Shown piece after piece: positions 43,418-53,237 of a stretch of DNA of 64,000 nucleotides; position 1 is the first letter of the stretch; every line of letters starts with the position of its first letter. The translations under genes were made by a program, and so were the position numbers. The notes under the pieces are model-generated. The model was not told the origin of the DNA. It searched no databases and saw only the letters and a program-made list of their open reading frames with translations. Location: positions 1 to 64,000 of the forward strand of contig CAITKP010000037.1 of NCBI GenBank assembly GCA_903892995.1. Reading direction: 5' to 3'. Origin of the DNA: an uncultured Campylobacterales bacterium. GTDB taxonomy: Bacteria > Campylobacterota > Campylobacteria > Campylobacterales > Sulfurimonadaceae.

Positions 43418-44374
43418 TTAAACGCGTGCTTCTTCGCGGCGTTGTAGTTGTGCCCATTTTGCATCAACACGCTCTTGCCACTCTTTGATTAAGTATTTGT
43501 ACTCATCTTTAAAAAGGTGTTTAAAACGCCCTTGAGCTGCAAGATATTCCTCAACAGGAACAATGTTTTTTGGACGGTAAGTAATGTTTAACTCATGACC
43601 ATCAATAATCTCATATAATGGAAAAACCAAAGAATCTGTTGCCAAATCTGTAATCGCCATTGTATCTTTTGGATCAAATTTCCACTCAGTTGTACATGCA
43701 GAGATAGCATTGATAAATGATGGCCCCTCAACACTTAGACCATGTTGGATCTTTTTAACCATATCTTTCCACTTGTTTGGAGAGACTTGTGCAGCATATG
43801 GAATACCATGACTTGCCATGATAGAAACCATATCTTTTTTGTTTTTCTTCTCACCATAGCTTTTGCGGCCAGCTGGAGAAGTTGTCGCACTTGAACCAAT
43901 TGGAGTAGAAGATGAACGCTGTCCACCCGTATTTGCATACACTTCGTTGTCAAGAACAACGTGCATCATAGTGTGACCACGTTCCATACAACCAGAGATC
44001 CACTGAAAACCGATATCATAAGAAGCACCATCACCTGCAAAAGATACAAATTTTGGTTTACGATCAGGTTGTTTTAGACGACCTTTTGTTTTTAACGCTT
44101 TGTACATTGATTCAGCACCTGCAACTGCTGTTGAACCATTTTCAAAACCGATATGAATCCAAGAAGCATCCCATGAAGTATATGGATAAACTGCAGTACA
44201 AACTTCCAAACATCCAGTTGATGCTGAAAGAATAAGATCATCATTTGTAGCATTTAAAACTTCACGAACGATGATAGAGTGTGCACATCCTGGACAAAGA
44301 AGGTTTGCACCCTCAAAACGGTCTGCTGATGTTGAAAACTCTTTTAAGTTTTTAATTTTTTTCATTTCACTCAT
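43418..44374 (-). CDS. porB: 2-oxoacid:ferredoxin oxidoreductase, beta subunit
   Basis: The thiamine-diphosphate subunit of the pyruvate-type enzyme. Cysteines in LLCPGCAHS, STGCLEVC and SACTTEW would bind the proximal 4Fe-4S cluster, and the ThDP site is GDGASYDIGFQW...NEVYANTGGQ. The 318 residues and motif order fit the beta subunit of four-subunit pyruvate:ferredoxin oxidoreductases. It is the last gene of porCDAB. A substrate other than pyruvate cannot be excluded from sequence. Confidence 0.93.
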   Translation of the reverse strand: MSEMKKIKNLKEFSTSADRFEGANLLCPGCAHSIIVREVLNATNDDLILSASTGCLEVCTAVYPYTSWDASWIHIGFENGSTAVAGAESMYKALKTKGRLKQPDRKPKFVSFAGDGASYDIGFQWISGCMERGHTMMHVVLDNEVYANTGGQRSSSTPIGSSATTSPAGRKSYGEKKNKKDMVSIMASHGIPYAAQVSPNKWKDMVKKIQHGLSVEGPSFINAISACTTEWKFDPKDTMAITDLATDSLVFPLYEIIDGHELNITYRPKNIVPVEEYLAAQGRFKHLFKDEYKYLIKEWQERVDAKWAQLQRREEARV

Positions 44375-44383
44375 AAGAATCTC

Positions 44384-45607
44384 CTATAAAAATGCAAGTT
44401 TCGGACCACGAACGCCGATAAACTGTTGTAATTGAGTTGTTACTTTTCCAGCATCAACATTTGATTGAAGCTCTTTGTAAAGATCTCTTAGATGTGCTTT
44501 TGTAAGGTCACGACCACCAAGACCATAAACATAACCTGAAAGTAGTGCTTTTGTATCTGTATTGAAAAGGGCACCAGCAAGCTCATTGAAAAGCATTCCA
44601 GCAGCACCATTTGGTGATGATCTATCAAGTGCTCCAATAGCTTTTACATTTTTAAGTGCATCTGCAATTTCCATAAATGGGAACGGTCTGTAAACACGAA
44701 TACCTACAACACCTGCTTTAATTCCCTCTTTTCTCATCTCTAAAGCTACTTCACGAGCTGTCTCGACTGATGTTCCCATACATACAACAGCAACATCTGC
44801 ATCTTCCATCTCATACTTTTCTACCATGTTGTATTTACGGCCTGAAAGTTTTTCAAATGCATCAAATGCAGCTTGAATTTTCGGAGTAACATTGAGCATT
44901 AAATCTCTATGTTGACGAGCTTTATGCTCAAAGTGCCAATCCTCTTCAGTTTGAACACCATGAGTTACTGGATGGTCAAGATCGAGCATATCATTCATCG
45001 GTTGAAATTCACCAACAAACCCATACCCTTGATCATCTGTTAAAGTTTTAACACCTTGTGCAGTGTGAGAAGTCATAAAACCATCTTGGTGAACCATACA
45101 CGGAAGACGTACATCATGATCTTCAGCGACTTTAAATGCAATGAAGTTTAAGTCATATGCTTCTTGAGGATTGTAAGCATCAAGTTGAATCCAACCACTA
45201 TCACGTCCAAGATACATATCTGAATGATCCCCATTAACGTTAAGTGGAGCAGCAAGTGCACGGTTTACTACGTTTAAAACGATCGGTAAACGCATACCAG
45301 AAGCTTGGTAAAGTGTCTCAACCATAAGGGCAAAACCTTGAGATGAAGTTGCAGTTGCAACACGTCCCCCAGCAGCAGCAGCACCGATACATCCACTCAT
45401 TGCAGCATGTTCAGACTCAACCATAACGAATTCACCCTCAACATAACCATCTGCTAAAAACTTAGCATAACCCTCAACTATAGGAGTTGATGGCGTAATC
45501 GGATATGCAGCAACAACATCAATTTGACACTGTCTTAAAGCTTGAGCAGCAGCAAAGTTACCATCCCAGACTTCAATATCACGTAGTTCCATTTTATCAA
45601 ACGCCAT
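44384..45607 (-). CDS. porA: 2-oxoacid:ferredoxin oxidoreductase, alpha subunit
   Basis: The 407-residue alpha subunit has the YPITPSTPIVEGYAKF motif at the pyruvate-binding side, followed by VESEHAAMSGCIGAAAAGGR and a C-terminal transketolase domain. Together with PorB it forms the active site for decarboxylating pyruvate with CoA and ferredoxin; in organisms with the reverse citric acid cycle the reaction can run towards CO2 fixation. The ATG shares one base with the porD stop. Confidence 0.94.
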   Translation of the reverse strand: MAFDKMELRDIEVWDGNFAAAQALRQCQIDVVAAYPITPSTPIVEGYAKFLADGYVEGEFVMVESEHAAMSGCIGAAAAGGRVATATSSQGFALMVETLYQASGMRLPIVLNVVNRALAAPLNVNGDHSDMYLGRDSGWIQLDAYNPQEAYDLNFIAFKVAEDHDVRLPCMVHQDGFMTSHTAQGVKTLTDDQGYGFVGEFQPMNDMLDLDHPVTHGVQTEEDWHFEHKARQHRDLMLNVTPKIQAAFDAFEKLSGRKYNMVEKYEMEDADVAVVCMGTSVETAREVALEMRKEGIKAGVVGIRVYRPFPFMEIADALKNVKAIGALDRSSPNGAAGMLFNELAGALFNTDTKALLSGYVYGLGGRDLTKAHLRDLYKELQSNVDAGKVTTQLQQFIGVRGPKLAFL

Positions 45608-46020
45608 TATTCTTCTCCTTTACTATCAGCTTTGCTTGTGTCTTTTGCAGGCCACGCAGCTAAAGCTTGTTCTTCATCTGTTTGTTCTGAATACATCAAA
45701 AGTGATTTTGGATTTGTAGGACAAACCTCAACACAGATTCCACACCCTTTACAGTGATCCATATCTACGCCAATCATCTTTTTATCACGAGAGATAATTG
45801 AGATATCTGGACAATAGATCCAACAAAATTGACAATCAATACAATAATCTTTATTGAAAACAGGTTTTTCTATACGCCAATCAGCAACACTTGCAGTAAA
45901 TGAGTTATTGCCAGAGTACGCTCTATCCTCTTGGTGAGTCGTTGCGATATCTTTTATTGGACCTTCAAATGAACGGAGCATAGCACCAATTTCGAATTCA
46001 TCCCATCCTTTATTTGCCAT
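45607..46020 (-). CDS. porD: 2-oxoacid:ferredoxin oxidoreductase, delta (ferredoxin-like) subunit
   Basis: Two 4Fe-4S clusters are carried by CIDCQFCWIYCPD and CKGCGICVEVCP. An N-terminal extension of about 60 residues precedes the ferredoxin fold. Two ATG codons stand in tandem; the second, at 46020, has AAGGAG at the better distance of six bases. The subunit moves electrons from the thiamine site to soluble ferredoxin or flavodoxin. Confidence 0.93.
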   Translation of the reverse strand: MANKGWDEFEIGAMLRSFEGPIKDIATTHQEDRAYSGNNSFTASVADWRIEKPVFNKDYCIDCQFCWIYCPDISIISRDKKMIGVDMDHCKGCGICVEVCPTNPKSLLMYSEQTDEEQALAAWPAKDTSKADSKGEE

Positions 46021-46030
46021 CATCTGCTCC

Positions 46031-46588
46031 TTATTTCACTTCATCGTATGCACGTTGAATAGCCAACATATTTGCATCAATGATTTTTTGAGGTAATTTA
46101 CCTAGAATACGTTTCATATTTTCTTTGAAAAATTCTATGTCATACATTTTCGAAATCTTCATAAATGCACCAAGCATAGGCGTATTTGGAATTGCACGAC
46201 CAATAGTCTCTTGAGCAATTTTGATACAATCTACTGTATAAACATTTTTACCTGCAAGTTTTGGTTGAGAGGCAACAAGCTCTTCAGTGCTCAGGTGAGT
46301 TGTAATAATATAAACAGTATTTTCTTTATCATTGATAGTTACATCAGTCGTATAAACCAAAGCTGGATCGATAACAAATACAAAATCGGGTCTCATAAAT
46401 TTTTCATGATTCATAATCGGTTGATCGTCAACACGGTTATAAGCAGTCATAGCTGCTCCACGTTTAGCAGATCCATAAAATGCAAATGCCTGCACCTGTT
46501 TTCCTGTTGTAGATACAACATCTGCTAAACCTTTTGCCCCGGTAACAGCACCCTGTCCCGCACGGCTGTGCCATCTGATTTCTAGCAT
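46031..46588 (-). CDS. porC: 2-oxoacid:ferredoxin oxidoreductase, gamma subunit
   Basis: First gene of the operon, 185 residues. The N-terminus LEIRWHSRAGQGAVTGAKGLADV is the standard gamma-subunit signature, followed by AFAFYGSAKRGAAMTAYNR. Order gamma-delta-alpha-beta is typical of epsilonproteobacterial pyruvate:ferredoxin oxidoreductases. A 126-base gap separates it from the HAD gene upstream on the map; a promoter must lie there but none is obvious. Confidence 0.94.
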   Translation of the reverse strand: MLEIRWHSRAGQGAVTGAKGLADVVSTTGKQVQAFAFYGSAKRGAAMTAYNRVDDQPIMNHEKFMRPDFVFVIDPALVYTTDVTINDKENTVYIITTHLSTEELVASQPKLAGKNVYTVDCIKIAQETIGRAIPNTPMLGAFMKISKMYDIEFFKENMKRILGKLPQKIIDANMLAIQRAYDEVK

Positions 46589-46714
46589 AAAGTCTCCCTA
46601 AAAATTAAAATTCCAAAAGAATCATCTTACGTTTGATGTATTTTATGAAAGTTGCTCTTAAATATAGCTTGTTTCATGGATGTTATTTATTAACGTGATA
46701 AAACTGTGTTATAT

Positions 46715-47347
46715 CTACCTATTTAGGATAGTTTGCACAGCTTCAAGTGCATTTGTTTTAATTATATTTGTATATTTTTTCAACTCTTCTAAAGGCTCAT
46801 ATTCACTGACTACTGCAACACTTTTTATGCCTGCTTCTTTGGCTGCTATGAGATCCATTCTTGTATCTCCTATCATCCAACAATTCTCTTTTTGTACCTT
46901 TAAGAATTCCATCGCTTTATAGATTGGTTCGGGGTGTGGTTTTGGGTGTTGTACATCTTCACGCCCTATTAAAACCTCAAAATGGTGCATAAGCGAAAAA
47001 TGCTCCATCAATACTTTAGAATATCTTCCAGTTTTTGTTGTGACTATCCCTAACCTTGCATGTTGAGCAGCGAGTTCAATAGCTTCTGCTGCAAAGGGTA
47101 AAAGCTGGGTTTTTTGAGTAGAGATTTTACGATAATGCTCTTTGTAGGCATCGACCATATCCCACACTTTTTCATCTTCGACTCCAAGAGTTGCATACAT
47201 CACATCTAATGGATGACCGATGAGAGATTTGATCGCTTCATCGCTTGGATGCGACATTTTAAAAATATCAAAAGAGTTGTGAAAACTCTCAAGTATTGCC
47301 TCTGTTGAGTCTATAAGTGTGCCATCAAGATCAAAGAGAATGGTCAT
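46715..47347 (-). CDS. HAD-family phosphatase (phosphoglycolate-phosphatase-like)
   Basis: A HAD hydrolase of 210 residues with all four motifs: DLDGTLIDS (nucleophile Asp and general acid), VTTK, Lys in RPH-like HPKPHPEPI, and GDTRMDLIAAKEAG. The cap is the helical type of Gph, so phosphoglycolate or a similar small phosphate ester is a likely substrate; pyrophosphatase PpaX is an alternative. It overlaps the methyltransferase gene by 4 bases. Confidence 0.88.
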   Translation of the reverse strand: MTILFDLDGTLIDSTEAILESFHNSFDIFKMSHPSDEAIKSLIGHPLDVMYATLGVEDEKVWDMVDAYKEHYRKISTQKTQLLPFAAEAIELAAQHARLGIVTTKTGRYSKVLMEHFSLMHHFEVLIGREDVQHPKPHPEPIYKAMEFLKVQKENCWMIGDTRMDLIAAKEAGIKSVAVVSEYEPLEELKKYTNIIKTNALEAVQTILNR

Positions 47348-47943
47348 CGCGAAGCCGTAAGTAAAAAGATTCCATATGGCTCTTTTGCCTCTTTTTGTAC
47401 ATCAAAAATCTTTTGATATCTCACATTGCTAAAGCCATGTTTTTGAGCTAAAGACAAGAGATATTCTTCATCAAATCCAAAGTGGTGCACGCCATCATTA
47501 TCGGCATGAAATGTTCCATCCTCTTTCATCAAATCCGCAATAGCTATAAAACTGCCCTCTTTTAAAAGCTCATGAAGTTTTACAAAAAGTTCATCAAGAT
47601 GCTCGACATGGTGCATTGTCATGGCACTCACAATTCCATCATATTTTTTTTCTGTCTCAAATTTACAGATATCTCCATGAAAAGTGCTGATATTTTCACA
47701 TCCGAGTTCATTTAATTTTTCCAACATCCCACTTGATGTATCGACTCCGAGTAAACTCCTTACATGTAAGGCTATATTTCTACTTAAAAGCCCTGTACCT
47801 GCACCAAAATCTATCACTTCCATCGTATCGTTTAATTCTATATTTTTTACGATTGCATCATAAATATTTTTTGCCAACATCTGACGCATATTTGACATAT
47901 CCCAAGTTGCTGCATTTTGATCAAACCTATTTGCTTTGCTCAT
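47344..47943 (-). CDS. Class I SAM-dependent methyltransferase
   Basis: The 199 residues contain SAM motif I in VIDFGAGTGLLSRNIA, GVDTSSGM, and a post-motif AMTMHHVEHL, as in the Methyltransf_11/25 group acting on small molecules or quinones. MSKANRFDQNAATWD at 47943 is taken as the start because GGAG lies six bases upstream; a longer frame of 31 more codons is rejected. An exact palindrome at 47759 encodes Leu-His-Val. Substrate unknown. Confidence 0.87.
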   Translation of the reverse strand: MSKANRFDQNAATWDMSNMRQMLAKNIYDAIVKNIELNDTMEVIDFGAGTGLLSRNIALHVRSLLGVDTSSGMLEKLNELGCENISTFHGDICKFETEKKYDGIVSAMTMHHVEHLDELFVKLHELLKEGSFIAIADLMKEDGTFHADNDGVHHFGFDEEYLLSLAQKHGFSNVRYQKIFDVQKEAKEPYGIFLLTASR

Positions 47944-47983
47944 TTTTTCTCCAAATATTTTTCTTTTATTGTGAAAGTATACT

Positions 47984-49498
47984 TTATCTTTGATCCAAAT
48001 CGATCTGCCAATCTTTATAGTTATACCAAATCCCACTCGGGCTGGGAGTGATATTTTTTATCTTTTTATTTGCTACGGTAATATCGTTTGGAATAAACAA
48101 AAAGAGATATGCGTTATCGGCCACAATATCTGCAAATATACTCTGCCAAAGCTTTGAAAGAGCCTTTGTATCAACGCTCTCTTGCATCATTTCGATATTA
48201 CGATCAACTTTTTTGTTATGGTATCCGATAAAGTTAAATCCGCCAGCTTTATCATTATCACTGTGCCATAAAAGATAGGGATCAGGCGTAGAAGAGAGTG
48301 ACCAGCCAAGCAGTACCGTTTCAAACTTTCTTGGGAAAACGACCATATTTAAAAACGCCTGCCATTCCATAATACGAAGGCTTACATGTACGCCCGCTTT
48401 TTGAAGCTGATACTGCATAATCTGGGCTGCATAGGGACGAATTGCACTAGAATTGGACGTTGCAATCTCAAAAGTTAATGGATGTTTTTCATCATAACCC
48501 GCAGCCCTTAAAAGCTCTTTTGCACGTTGGAGATTTTGTTTTGGTGCTTTTACATCTTTATTAAACGCCAGACCAGTTGGCAAAAATGGTCCTGTGCAAA
48601 CTCGCCCATGTCCTAAAAAAAGGATTTTTACAAGCTCATCTCGATCAATTGCAAGTGAAAGAGCTTCTCTGACACGCGGATCTTGGAACTTCTTATTTCT
48701 TAAATTAAATCCTAAATAGCTATAAGTGTGTGCAATATCTTCGTACTTGTTAAACCTGACAAAAAAATCTTTATCAAGTTGGCGTTCATACTCCATTGCT
48801 TCGAGATTTCCTACATCGATTTTTGCGGATTTGAGCATTAAAAAGCGGGTCATTGGATCAGGAATCACATGAAAAATAATCTGATCAATTTTTGGTTTGC
48901 CCAAAAAATAGGTCGGATTTGCACTCAAAATTATATCTTTTGAGTGTTCAAGTTGTGTGAGTTTATACGCTCCGCTTCCTATTGGATGTGTGTTAAAAGA
49001 GGAGCTCATCAAATTTTTTTCATTCTTTAAAATATGCTCAGGCAAAATCCCCATCATCCATGTTTCTAAGGCTTTAAAATAGGGTTTTTTATAGACTACT
49101 TTAATAGTTTGTTCATCCACAATTTCAACACTTTTTACCATTCGAAATTCAGCAGTATAGGGAGAAACAACATCTTTGGAGTTGATAAGTTTGTAAGTAA
49201 AAAGAACATCTTTAGCACTTAGTTTTACACCATCTTGCCAAAGGATATTAGGTCTGAGTTTAAAGATCAGTGTCGTAGGATTTTCAAAATGAAAACTTTG
49301 CGCAAGGTCACCGATGATGGTGGATGAATCCTTGTCATATTTGACTAAAGCATTAAAAATAAACTCACTGATCTCTGCGGAACTAGAATCAGTTGCAAGA
49401 AGCGGATTGAGACGAGATGGGTTTGTCGAGGTTGCAAGATGCAAAGAGGAAGCGTGTAAAGAGAAAAATAAAAGTATAAAGAGAGAAAAATAGCGCAT
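47984..49498 (-). CDS. Peptide/nickel-type ABC transporter substrate-binding protein
   Basis: A secreted solute-binding protein of the SBP_bac_5 family: signal peptide MRYFSLFILLFFSLHASS, then LNPLLATDSSSAEISEFIFNALV and NILWQDGVKLSAKDVLFTYKL. About 490 residues of mature protein are normal for oligopeptide or nickel binding proteins. No permease or ATPase gene lies beside it, so it may serve a transporter encoded elsewhere. ATG 49498 is preferred to TTG 49519, since it gives a better signal peptide. Confidence 0.9.
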   Translation of the reverse strand: MRYFSLFILLFFSLHASSLHLATSTNPSRLNPLLATDSSSAEISEFIFNALVKYDKDSSTIIGDLAQSFHFENPTTLIFKLRPNILWQDGVKLSAKDVLFTYKLINSKDVVSPYTAEFRMVKSVEIVDEQTIKVVYKKPYFKALETWMMGILPEHILKNEKNLMSSSFNTHPIGSGAYKLTQLEHSKDIILSANPTYFLGKPKIDQIIFHVIPDPMTRFLMLKSAKIDVGNLEAMEYERQLDKDFFVRFNKYEDIAHTYSYLGFNLRNKKFQDPRVREALSLAIDRDELVKILFLGHGRVCTGPFLPTGLAFNKDVKAPKQNLQRAKELLRAAGYDEKHPLTFEIATSNSSAIRPYAAQIMQYQLQKAGVHVSLRIMEWQAFLNMVVFPRKFETVLLGWSLSSTPDPYLLWHSDNDKAGGFNFIGYHNKKVDRNIEMMQESVDTKALSKLWQSIFADIVADNAYLFLFIPNDITVANKKIKNITPSPSGIWYNYKDWQIDLDQR

Positions 49499-49572
49499 TA
49501 AAAATCTTTTTTGAGGCAATTATATCAAGGAAATGTTGAAGAAAGTTTTGAAAAAAATTTGAAAAGAAAAAT

Positions 49573-49599
49573 ATGGAAAAACCCAAGGGTTTTTTCCAT
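49573..49599 (-). terminator. Intrinsic terminator after rplM-rpsI
   Basis: ATGGAAAAACCC pairs with GGGTTTTTTCCAT, with one bulged base and a loop of two or more bases. On the minus strand it is followed by ATTTTTCTTTTC. It lies 8 bases after the rpsI stop. Confidence 0.85.
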
Positions 49600-49607
49600 A
49601 AAAACGA

Positions 49608-50000
49608 TTAACGTTTTGAGAATTGAGGTGAACGGCGTGCTTTTCTGAGACCTGGCTTTTTACGTTCTACTGTACGTGAATCACGAGTCATCATACCTTC
49701 TGGTTTCAAAATAGCTCTAAAAGATGCATCAAATTTTACTAGTGCACGAGAAATACCGTGACGTAGTGCATCTGATTGACCACCAAAACCACCACCTAAA
49801 GTAGTAGCAACGATATCAACTGATGTATCTTGTTTTGTTAATGATAAAGGTTGTTTAACACGAAGTTTTTTCGCTTCAAGTCCACCCAACCATGCGTCTA
49901 ATGAAAGACCGTTGATTGTGATTTTACCTGTACCTGGAGTTAACCATACTTTTGCTATTGAAGACTTACGGCGTCCTGTTGCATATATTCTTGTTGCCAT
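49608..50000 (-). CDS. rpsI: Ribosomal protein S9
   Basis: The 130 residues show the conserved start [19 protein letters not shown], the [19 protein letters not shown] core, and the basic tail ending [11 protein letters not shown], which reaches the P-site tRNA. It follows rplM by 11 bases, the usual pair in bacteria. Codon use is strongly biased and no palindrome copy occurs in it. Confidence 0.98.
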   Translation of the reverse strand: MATRIYATGRRKSSIAKVWLTPGTGKITINGLSLDAWLGGLEAKKLRVKQPLSLTKQDTSVDIVATTLGGGFGGQSDALRHGISRALVKFDASFRAILKPEGMMTRDSRTVERKKPGLRKARRSPQFSKR

Positions 50001-50011
50001 TAACTATCTCC

Positions 50012-50434
50012 TTACTTGCCAAGTTGTGCAGTATGTGGATGTTCACCACCTGCATAAACTTTTAGTTTTTTGATCATTTTAGCACCAAGTTTTGTTTTTG
50101 GTAACATACCACGAGTAGCTAATTTGAATAGTTTCTCAGGATTGTTTGCTAAAAGCTCAGTCATTTTAACGCTTTTTGTAGAACCAAAGTAACCACTGTG
50201 TGTAAAATACTGTTTGTCAGCGATTTTACCAGCACCTTTGAATACTGCTTTAGAAGCATTAACTACAACCACGAAATCACCACAATCAATGTTTGGTGTA
50301 TAACATGGTTTATCTTTTCCGCGAAGACGAGTAGCGATTTCAGTTACGATACGCCCAAAAGTCTTGCCTTCTGCATCAATCAAAATCCATTTTTGATCGA
50401 TTTGTTCAGGAGTTGCAATTTTTGTAAATTTCAT
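50012..50434 (-). CDS. rplM: Ribosomal protein L13
   Basis: Identified by WILIDAEGKTFGRIVTEIATRLRGKDKPCYTP and GDFVVVVNASK, with MLPKTKLGAKMIKKLKVY later. MKFTKIATPEQ at 50434 is used as start because AAAGG is 7 bases upstream; the frame stays open for five more codons. It heads rplM-rpsI. Confidence 0.98.
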   Translation of the reverse strand: MKFTKIATPEQIDQKWILIDAEGKTFGRIVTEIATRLRGKDKPCYTPNIDCGDFVVVVNASKAVFKGAGKIADKQYFTHSGYFGSTKSVKMTELLANNPEKLFKLATRGMLPKTKLGAKMIKKLKVYAGGEHPHTAQLGK

Positions 50435-50522
50435 TCTAGAACCTTTCATCGAATTAAAGTGCGGAAGTATAGCAGTATAAACTTATAATTCACTTAATTT
50501 AAGGTTTATGCAAGAATTATTT

Positions 50523-53237
50523 TTACTTTAGCTCTTTGAGCAGTATAGCATCCTCTTGCAAGTAGCAAAGATACCCTTTTACATCCTTGCCTGTAATCAC
50601 TTCAACCGCCTTTATATAAGCTCTTACTTGCTTTACATGTAAGTCGTTTAAGTGCTGTGAACTTTTATAATCGATGATGTTGTATCCGCCATCAGGACGC
50701 TTGACTAAGAGATCAATATATCTGAGTTCACCATGATAAAGCATCCCGATTTCTTTCATACATTCACCCTCTGTGAGGGCTAAAAACTCTTTATGATTTA
50801 AAAGCATCCCTACTCTTTTTTCAATACTTTTCAATTCATATTCATCCAAAAGAGCACCATATCTGTTGACCATCGCGCTGTAGGCTTGGAATGCACTTTT
50901 TTGTTCAAAGGTGTGCATCATCTCTAAATGATAATGAAGCGCCAAACCAAAATTGATAGCACTGAGTGTTTCTTGCTCCTCTTTGGCTACTGCTAAAATA
51001 TCGCTCTGCGTTCCATAATATCTGGATTTATAATCAAAAGGTTCAACGACTTGCACTTTTTGAACTTCTCTAGGCCTTACATGTAAAGTTCCATAAGATG
51101 CCGCACTCAAAGTGAGTTGGTCAAAAGTTGAGTCTTTCTCTTTGGAGATAATAAAAAGATTTTCACGCGCTCTTGTAAAGGCAACATACAAAGCATTGAG
51201 ATTATCTTCACTTGAGAGTTCTTTCTCTTTTTGTAGGGCATTTGCGTATTGCGCATCCAAGCCCTCACGCCCACTCATACGCAAGTAGATGTTTTTAAGC
51301 GCAATGCCCTCATATTCATAGATGATTGGCGCTCTTGAAGCGGGAGCTTTTTTGAGCCGATCCATCACAATAACATGCTCATACTCCAAGCCTTTGGACT
51401 TATGCACGGTCAAAACCCGCACGCCACTTAGATCCGATGCAGCAGCCGTTGTGTCATCTCTTTCATACTCAAACAAAAACTGCTCGACATCCTCATAATT
51501 ACCTAAGATCTCCATAAATCGAAGCAGATGCAGTTCGCCATCAAACAAAGAGTATCGCTCTATCGCATCTTTTACAAGTTCGCGCAGAGTTAAACGATTT
51601 ACATCCTTTTTAACAAGAGCAAACTCCTCTCTACCCAAAAGTGCAAAAAAGTTTTGCTTATAAATCTCTTCATCAAAATAGAGATATTTAAGGTACTGGA
51701 TAAGTGCTTTTATGATATCTTGATTGATAAGTTTTGTCGTTGTCTCTGTTACAACTTCTATTCCATGAGCTTTGAGCAGACTCTCTATCTCCTCTCCATC
51801 GCCGTTGGTTGCGCTTAGTATCGCGATCTCGTTGATATCGGCACCGAGTTTGATAAGTGTTTGTAGTTTTATAAGCGTTGTTTGCAGGACATCATCTGAT
51901 TTTATCACTTCGACATATCCGCCATTGGCGCTCTCTTTTACACTTTGATTTTTGTACCCTTTTATCTTGTTTGCAAAAGCAAAATTAACAAAATCGACAA
52001 TCGCTTTTTGTGAACGGTAGTTGATAACTAAAGGATCGACCTCTACATCATTATCGAGTTTAACAAAATCAAAAAGTGCGCTCACACCTCCACGAAATCT
52101 ATAAATGGACTGTTTCACATCGCCGACAAAAAAGAAGCTCCCATTTTCATGCAATCCATTTCCTGATGTTATCTCTTTGATAAGCGGACGCAAAATCTCA
52201 TACTGAAGAATACTCGTATCTTGGAACTCATCAAGCAAAATATGCTCAATCTTTGCATCAAGTCTAAAATATAAAAACTCACTATCGACTCGCGTTGTTA
52301 AAAGTTCATGCACAAGTGTAGAAATATCATCAAATCCAAGTTCTGAAATCTCCTTTGCAAGCGCTTTTTTACTCTTAACGTAGGTCTCGAGTAAAAGTGT
52401 TAAAGAGGTAAAAAAGCTCTCCTCTCTTGCTTGCATGCTGAGTCTGCAGTTTTCTTTAATGATACCAAGTTCATAATCCATAGCGCTCTGATAACACTTT
52501 TTAAAAGTTGCATAATCAAGTGAATCTCGAGAAAGCCACGCTTTAGATAAAAGCTCTTCAAAATTTTCACAATCGACACTATTTTTTACAGTGCTTGAAG
52601 CATCTTTACATGTAAGCACCATTTCGCGTATTTTATAAAACGCTTCCATCGCTTTTTTTTCATACTCTTTGTAGCCACTTGGCGTGAAGGAGAGTTTTTT
52701 TACCTCTGTGAGTTTTGCATAAAGTTCATTTAAAAGGGAGAAAATACCACTGACGTGTTTATCCATCATTAAAGAAAGATCGATTAAAAGATCATCTTTT
52801 GAAGCAACGCTCACTTCATCCAAAAATCGCTCTAAAAGCTTTTGTTCATGCTGGGAAGCAAAGGTCGTAAAGTTTGGCATAAGCCCTGCATAGAGAGAGA
52901 ATTTTCTTAAAATCTTTGCAAAGAATTTATCAAGCGTCATAATCTTCAAATCTGTATTTAAAAACTGCTCTAAAACAAGCTCTTTTTTTGCAAGCAAACT
53001 CTCTTTATCGATCCCTGTCACTTCTGAGATAACCATGAGTTCATCTCGATTTTCAAGCTCAAGAAGTGTTTGGCCTATACGCTCTTGCATCTCTGTAGCT
53101 GCTTTGTTTGTAAAGGTAAGCGCTAAAATTTTAGAGGGTTTAGCACCCATAAAAAGCAGACTCAAATAGCGCACGACGAGATTAAAAGTCTTTCCGCTTC
53201 CTGCACTTGCTTCATAAGCCAATCTATTTTTAAACAT
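50523..53237 (-). CDS. addA: AddA-type helicase-nuclease
   Basis: A UvrD/RecB-like double-strand break repair protein of 904 residues. Walker A is in YEASAGSGKTFN, later helicase motifs include ALTFTNKAATEM, LLDEFQDTS, VGDVKQSIYRFRGG and VHKSKGLEYEHVIV, and the C-terminal PD-(D/E)xK nuclease has LLVKRPDGGYNIIDYKSS. With AddB it resects DNA ends for RecA. ATG 53237 shares one base with the addB stop. Palindrome copies at about 50633, 51075 and 52606 are in frame. Confidence 0.93.
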   Translation of the reverse strand: MFKNRLAYEASAGSGKTFNLVVRYLSLLFMGAKPSKILALTFTNKAATEMQERIGQTLLELENRDELMVISEVTGIDKESLLAKKELVLEQFLNTDLKIMTLDKFFAKILRKFSLYAGLMPNFTTFASQHEQKLLERFLDEVSVASKDDLLIDLSLMMDKHVSGIFSLLNELYAKLTEVKKLSFTPSGYKEYEKKAMEAFYKIREMVLTCKDASSTVKNSVDCENFEELLSKAWLSRDSLDYATFKKCYQSAMDYELGIIKENCRLSMQAREESFFTSLTLLLETYVKSKKALAKEISELGFDDISTLVHELLTTRVDSEFLYFRLDAKIEHILLDEFQDTSILQYEILRPLIKEITSGNGLHENGSFFFVGDVKQSIYRFRGGVSALFDFVKLDNDVEVDPLVINYRSQKAIVDFVNFAFANKIKGYKNQSVKESANGGYVEVIKSDDVLQTTLIKLQTLIKLGADINEIAILSATNGDGEEIESLLKAHGIEVVTETTTKLINQDIIKALIQYLKYLYFDEEIYKQNFFALLGREEFALVKKDVNRLTLRELVKDAIERYSLFDGELHLLRFMEILGNYEDVEQFLFEYERDDTTAAASDLSGVRVLTVHKSKGLEYEHVIVMDRLKKAPASRAPIIYEYEGIALKNIYLRMSGREGLDAQYANALQKEKELSSEDNLNALYVAFTRARENLFIISKEKDSTFDQLTLSAASYGTLHVRPREVQKVQVVEPFDYKSRYYGTQSDILAVAKEEQETLSAINFGLALHYHLEMMHTFEQKSAFQAYSAMVNRYGALLDEYELKSIEKRVGMLLNHKEFLALTEGECMKEIGMLYHGELRYIDLLVKRPDGGYNIIDYKSSQHLNDLHVKQVRAYIKAVEVITGKDVKGYLCYLQEDAILLKELK